A stretch of 64,000 nucleotides of DNA from Agelaius tricolor. Taxonomy: Eukaryota; Chordata; Aves; Passeriformes; Icteridae. Below are positions 60,373 to 64,000 of the stretch, one piece after another. The DNA lies in the NCBI GenBank assembly GCA_023055355.1, contig JALJCS010000001.1, positions 69,729,381 to 69,793,380 on the forward strand, written 5' to 3'. Both the position numbers and the translations under genes were made by a program. The notes below the pieces were generated by a model, which was not told the origin of the DNA, did not search any database, and worked only from the letters and a program-made list of their open reading frames with translations. Position 1 is the stretch's first letter. Every line of letters starts with the position of its first letter.

Positions 60373-61104
60373 ATTTGTCCTTTCCAGTGGTATGAGAGGG
60401 CAGAGCTGCTGCTTTTGGCAGCAGTGTTGGTGCAGGGCTTGTCAAACTGCAGCTTTGTCCTCAGCTAACACAGAACATAAAAATACTTGGAAAAAAGAAT
60501 ATAAAAATGGACTCTTAATCTTTATTTAAAGTTTTAAAATAGCAAACAGTGTAAGTTATCCTGGAGCAAGAAATGCTACTAACGCTAATAAGAAAGCAAA
60601 GCTGTGCTTGTCTCTTCTTCTCTGCAGGGTGTTGGGGTTTCTTCTAATCTACTTGTAAAAATTGTCTGGTTGATACAGTGTCAAAACAGGTTTGGCTGCA
60701 AAGCTTATCCATCTGGTGTCCTAGCTCTGCTTGTGGCCAGCATGGAGGACAGCCACTTCTGGTCTAGGGTCTTCCTCCTCTGAGGGGTAGCTTAGTGCTT
60801 CAGATGATTTATCTTCCACACAGTTGTTGCCTTGCTTCTAAAACCATTTATGGTGCTTCTATACTCCCCAACATCCTGTGAAAACAGGTTCTTTAAAGGG
60901 AGAAACTTTGTCCAGGAGCAGTGCTTGTTGCCTTCATCTTTGTCTTGAACATAAAAACATCATCTGATACCCCTTTCTTGCATGTTATGAGAGGTAATGA
61001 CTCCATGGCCCATTTGAGTTTATAGAGCTCCACCATACTCTATCTCAGACTCTTCTTCCCCACGTTGAAGAATCTTGGTTTATGTAATACGTAATTGCCT
61101 CACT

Positions 61105-62227
61105 TTCACAAGCCCTGATCCTCATGGGGACATACCTGTTGGAGAAGACAGCACAGTAAAGCATAGGCAATCCAGAAGGTTCCTTCTCCAAGTGATAGAG
61201 CAGCCAACAAGGTGAGGTGCTATGCTGGATCCTGTTCTTGTCAACGAGGAGGGGCTGGTGTCCCAAGTGAAGATATTTCTCAGGGGTCAGTACTGGGGCT
61301 GGTGCTGTTAAAAATCTTTGTCAGTGTCACAGACAGTGGGACTGAGTGCACCCTCAGCAGTTTGCCAATGACACCAGGCTGTGTGGTGCAGTGGACACAC
61401 TGGAGGGAAGGGATGTCATCCAGAGGGACCTTGGCAGGTTTGAGAGGTGGGACTGTACAAACCTTGTCATGTTCAACAAGGCCAAGTATTAGGTCCTGCA
61501 TCTGGACTAGGGCAATCCCAAACACAAATACAGGATGGGTGGAGAATGGACTGAGGGCAGCCCTGAAGAGAAGGACCTGGAGGTGTTGGTTGAGGAGAAG
61601 CTCAGCATGACCTGGCGATGTGTGCTTGCAGCCCAGGAAGCCAACTGTATCCTTGTCTACATTGAAGCAGAGTGACCAGCAGGTTGAGGAGGGTGATTCT
61701 GCCCCTCTGCTCTGCTCTTGTGAGACCCCACCTCAAGTCCTGCATCCAGCTCTGGGGACCCCAACATAGAAGAATATGCACCTGCTGGAGGGAGTCCAGA
61801 GAAGATAATGAAGATGATCAAAGGGCTGGAGAATATCTCCTGTGTGCATAGGCTGAGAGAGCTGGGGTTGTTCAGCCTGGAGAGGAGACAGCTCTGGAGA
61901 GACCTTACAGCACCTCCCAGTACCTAAAGGGGGCTTACAAGAGAGTTGGAGAGAGACTTTTTGGAAGGGCATGTAGTAACAGAAATGGCTTTAAAATGAA
62001 AAAGAGTGGATTCAGATTAGCAAAAAATTCTTCACTGTGAGGGTGGTGAGGCCCTGGTACAGGTTGTCTAGAGATGTGGGTGTCTTATACCTGGAAGCAT
62101 CCAAGGCCAAATTAAATGGGGCTTTAAGCAACCTGGTCTAATAGAAGGTGCACCTGCCCATGCCAAGGGGTGGAACTAGATGATCTTTAATATCCCTTCC
62201 AACCCAAACCATTCCATAACTCTATGA
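61105..62227 (+). mobile_element. CR1 LINE 3' part with endonuclease-RT internal deletion
   Basis: The plus-strand copy ends at the CR1 3' terminus (GATGATCTTTAATATCCCTTCCAACCC, CCATTCCATAACTCTATGA). At 61190-61260 it encodes endonuclease-like residues (LQVIEQPTR, stop, GAMLDPVLVNEEGLV). Immediately afterwards, at about 61280-61320, it encodes QGSVLGLVLLKIFVS, the conserved RT motif. In intact CR1 ORF2 these parts are separated by the linker and the front of the RT domain, so this copy carries a deletion of that part. The FANDTRLCG RT motif then lies in another frame, showing at least one frameshift. It is non-functional. The left boundary is approximate. Confidence 0.92.
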
Positions 62228-62399
62228 CCCTTCTTCCATTCATAATATATTAAAATGCTTTCTAGTAATTAATAAGCATTTGAGTGGCAACCAGATACCT
62301 GGCCTGAGTAGTACTAGGTGTTTCACAGGCCACGGCTGTGGCTGGGTAGTGAGGCAGTCTTCCTCCCAGCTCAGCCAGGTGTTTTTCTCTGCTGTTAGC

Positions 62400-63660
62400 T
62401 ATACTGATTTTCACCTGCCGTTACTTTGTGCAAACTCATGAGATCGTTTTTGCAACTCCTTTAGGCAGTTTGCATTTTACTGCCTTGAACAAACTGGTAC
62501 CACCAGCAGATCAGTCATTTGCCTGACTGATGGGTCTGTGGATGAACACTGGCCCTACCACGATCCCTCTAGGATGCAATTGGCAGCTTCTCTCCACTGT
62601 GAAGAATGGATGATTTATCCTTACCTTGTCTCTCTATCCTGTATGCAGTTGCTGACTCATGAGAGGATCTCCCCTCTTACCCTGTGCCAGATTAGCTTCT
62701 TAATGGGACCTTGGTGACAGATGTTGTTAAAGGCTTTCCAGCAGCTGAGCAGATCATAGCAAGCGGGTTGCTCTCATCTGCAGCTTCACAGTTTCCTCTG
62801 AAGCTGTCAGAGGGTGGTGGAGCACAGCTTCATAGGCTCTCACTGCAAAGCTCTGCCAATTCTCCCCTCTTAGTCTCTATCTCTCCTTGCAACTATTCTG
62901 TTACTATGGCTTTTGCTGTTTGCCTGCCACAGGTGTCAGATTTAATGGCTTGCATTTCTCTAGATCCCTTTCAGCACTTAAAAGAAAACAGTATCAATTG
63001 CCATCCTTTTTCTTTGGCTGTTTTAAGTAAAAGCTTATACACTGGCTCTTAAAGTGCAATAATTTCCATTAGCATTCCTTTAAAACCCACAAGCAAGTAA
63101 CATCTGCTTTTCAGGAATTTGCTACTATCCTTTGCATTTATTTGTTCTAAAGCCTCATCTAATGACCCTTCAATCTGAGGCAGCTTCCCTGCATTATCCC
63201 TTTAACAAATGGTTCTGCCATGGGAATTTCACTAAGCTTTTCTGTGCTGAACACAGACACAAGTAATCTGTTTAGCTGTTGTGTTAGGATGTGTTTCCTC
63301 TCAAACCCTTTGCCACGTTGATCATCTGCTGACTGCACACCCTGGTCACCTGCAGAACCCTCCAGCAGGCTTCCTGCTCCTGCTGGGATAGAGGAGGCTT
63401 TTTGTCTCAAAATATTTTTTTAGTATTCCTTTCTGTTCCTGCTTTTAATTTGACAGAGTTCATGTCCTTTTCTTAATTTGGAGGGGATGTATTTTGGTTC
63501 TTTCCCATGTAATTTTTATCATGCTATTACAATGACCCAGTAATTATCTTCCTTCTGGAATATGTCTGATATTTCTGACTTGTGATCATAAAGAGGTCAA
63601 AATGGCACCTTTAAACGAATGTCATCATGATTCTCTGCTCCTCTCTTCCTCCTCACTTCT
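62400..63660 (-). mobile_element. Ancient CR1-family LINE fragment, minus strand, decayed
   Basis: Translating the minus strand gives eroded but ordered ORF2 motifs. LNRLLVSVFSTEKLSE at about 63225-63275 matches the end of the CR1/L3-type linker. KAFNNICHQG at 62708-62737 resembles the KAFDKVPHQR motif of RT. HRVRGEILS, a stop, then VSNCIQDRETR at about 62625-62690 resembles HGIRGKVLSW...NWL..RKQR. The order along the minus strand (linker, RT palm, downstream RT) is that of one element of about 1.2 kb. Stops and small indels are frequent, so this is much older than the adjacent plus-strand CR1. Edges are uncertain. Confidence 0.72.
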
Positions 63661-64000
63661 CCAGTTTCCAGCTTGAAATTCTTTTTAAAATCTTACTCCT
63701 TCTCACAGAGGCTTTCTCCCTGGTTAAAGTCATGCCACAAAAGGATTGGGCATTCTATTCAGAAACCTCATGTTTTTGTTCCAAAATCTTTCAATTTGCC
63801 AAGAATATGCCCTAATATTTTGGAAATAACTGAACATCCTTCTGTTATGTTTCCCTGGGCATGGAAAATTTAAATAATCTAAAATATAGCCTAGATCCAT
63901 AGTGATGCTGCCCTGTGCCAGCTGTGCACCTGCCCACAAAGGGGAGTCACACTATTTCAGAGCCTTCAGGCCAGCTCACTGACACTGACTGCTTTCAGGC
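63661..64000. other. Unassigned right edge
   Basis: No gene, repeat or RNA is recognised. It may include the 5' part of the decayed minus-strand LINE, but no motif supports extending the call. Confidence 0.5.

Larger units (their letters stand above)
59171..61104. other. Intergenic DNA downstream of DDO
   Basis: No gene is recognisable. Contents: a 13-bp tandem repeat (59195-59229), a C-run (60361-60372) and otherwise unique sequence. By human gene order METTL24 should follow further right; no METTL24 coding sequence was identified. Confidence 0.65.

Noticed and set aside
1..64000. CRISPR arrays, bacterial operons or an undescribed multi-gene system
   Set aside because: The window is vertebrate genomic DNA with two intron-containing genes and LINE fossils. 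No regular repeat-spacer array, operon or unexplained cluster of conserved frames was found.

Overview
This is vertebrate nuclear DNA, almost certainly from a bird. It is AT-rich, has long introns with canonical GT-AG splice sites, has CpG islands, and its recognisable dispersed repeats are CR1-type LINEs. Two complete multi-exon protein genes could be assembled from the raw sequence, both on the + strand and head-to-tail: SLC22A16 (8 coding exons, 11090-42341, 581 codons plus stop) and DDO (4 coding exons, 54205-58724, 341 codons plus stop). The same two genes are neighbours in the same relative orientation in human (6q21, with CDK19 on one side and METTL24 on the other), so this is a conserved amniote syntenic block.

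Layout: 1-10744 is intergenic, with two short minus-strand CR1 tails and a 50-bp near-perfect palindrome. 10745-11590 is a CpG island holding the first coding exon of SLC22A16. A 17.2-kb first intron follows, with AT-rich satellite-like DNA and a 50-bp tandem duplication. SLC22A16 exons 2-8 lie at 28388-42341. 42342-49389 is 3' UTR grading into intergenic DNA. 49390-50215 is a second CpG island with no convincing coding exon, best read as the remote promoter and 5' noncoding exon of DDO. The DDO coding exons occupy 54205-58724, with a polyadenylation signal at 59143. From about 61105 to 63660 the sequence is LINE-derived: a plus-strand CR1 tail in which endonuclease-like and reverse-transcriptase-like sequence are directly joined, then an older, heavily decayed minus-strand CR1-family fragment.

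Functionally, SLC22A16 is a 12-helix plasma-membrane carnitine/organic-cation transporter of the major facilitator superfamily, and DDO is a peroxisomal FAD enzyme that oxidises acidic D-amino acids. There is no evidence that they work in one pathway; their adjacency is inherited synteny. Both reading frames are intact across every junction and key residues are present, so both look functional.

I found no sign of a novel multi-gene system. The most useful leads are the orphan CpG island, the palindrome, the G-rich promoter repeat, the polyadenylation hexamer overlapping the SLC22A16 stop codon, the canonical peroxisomal signal on DDO, and the LINE pile-up at the right end. Family assignments come from remembered protein families and my own hand translation; no database search was run.
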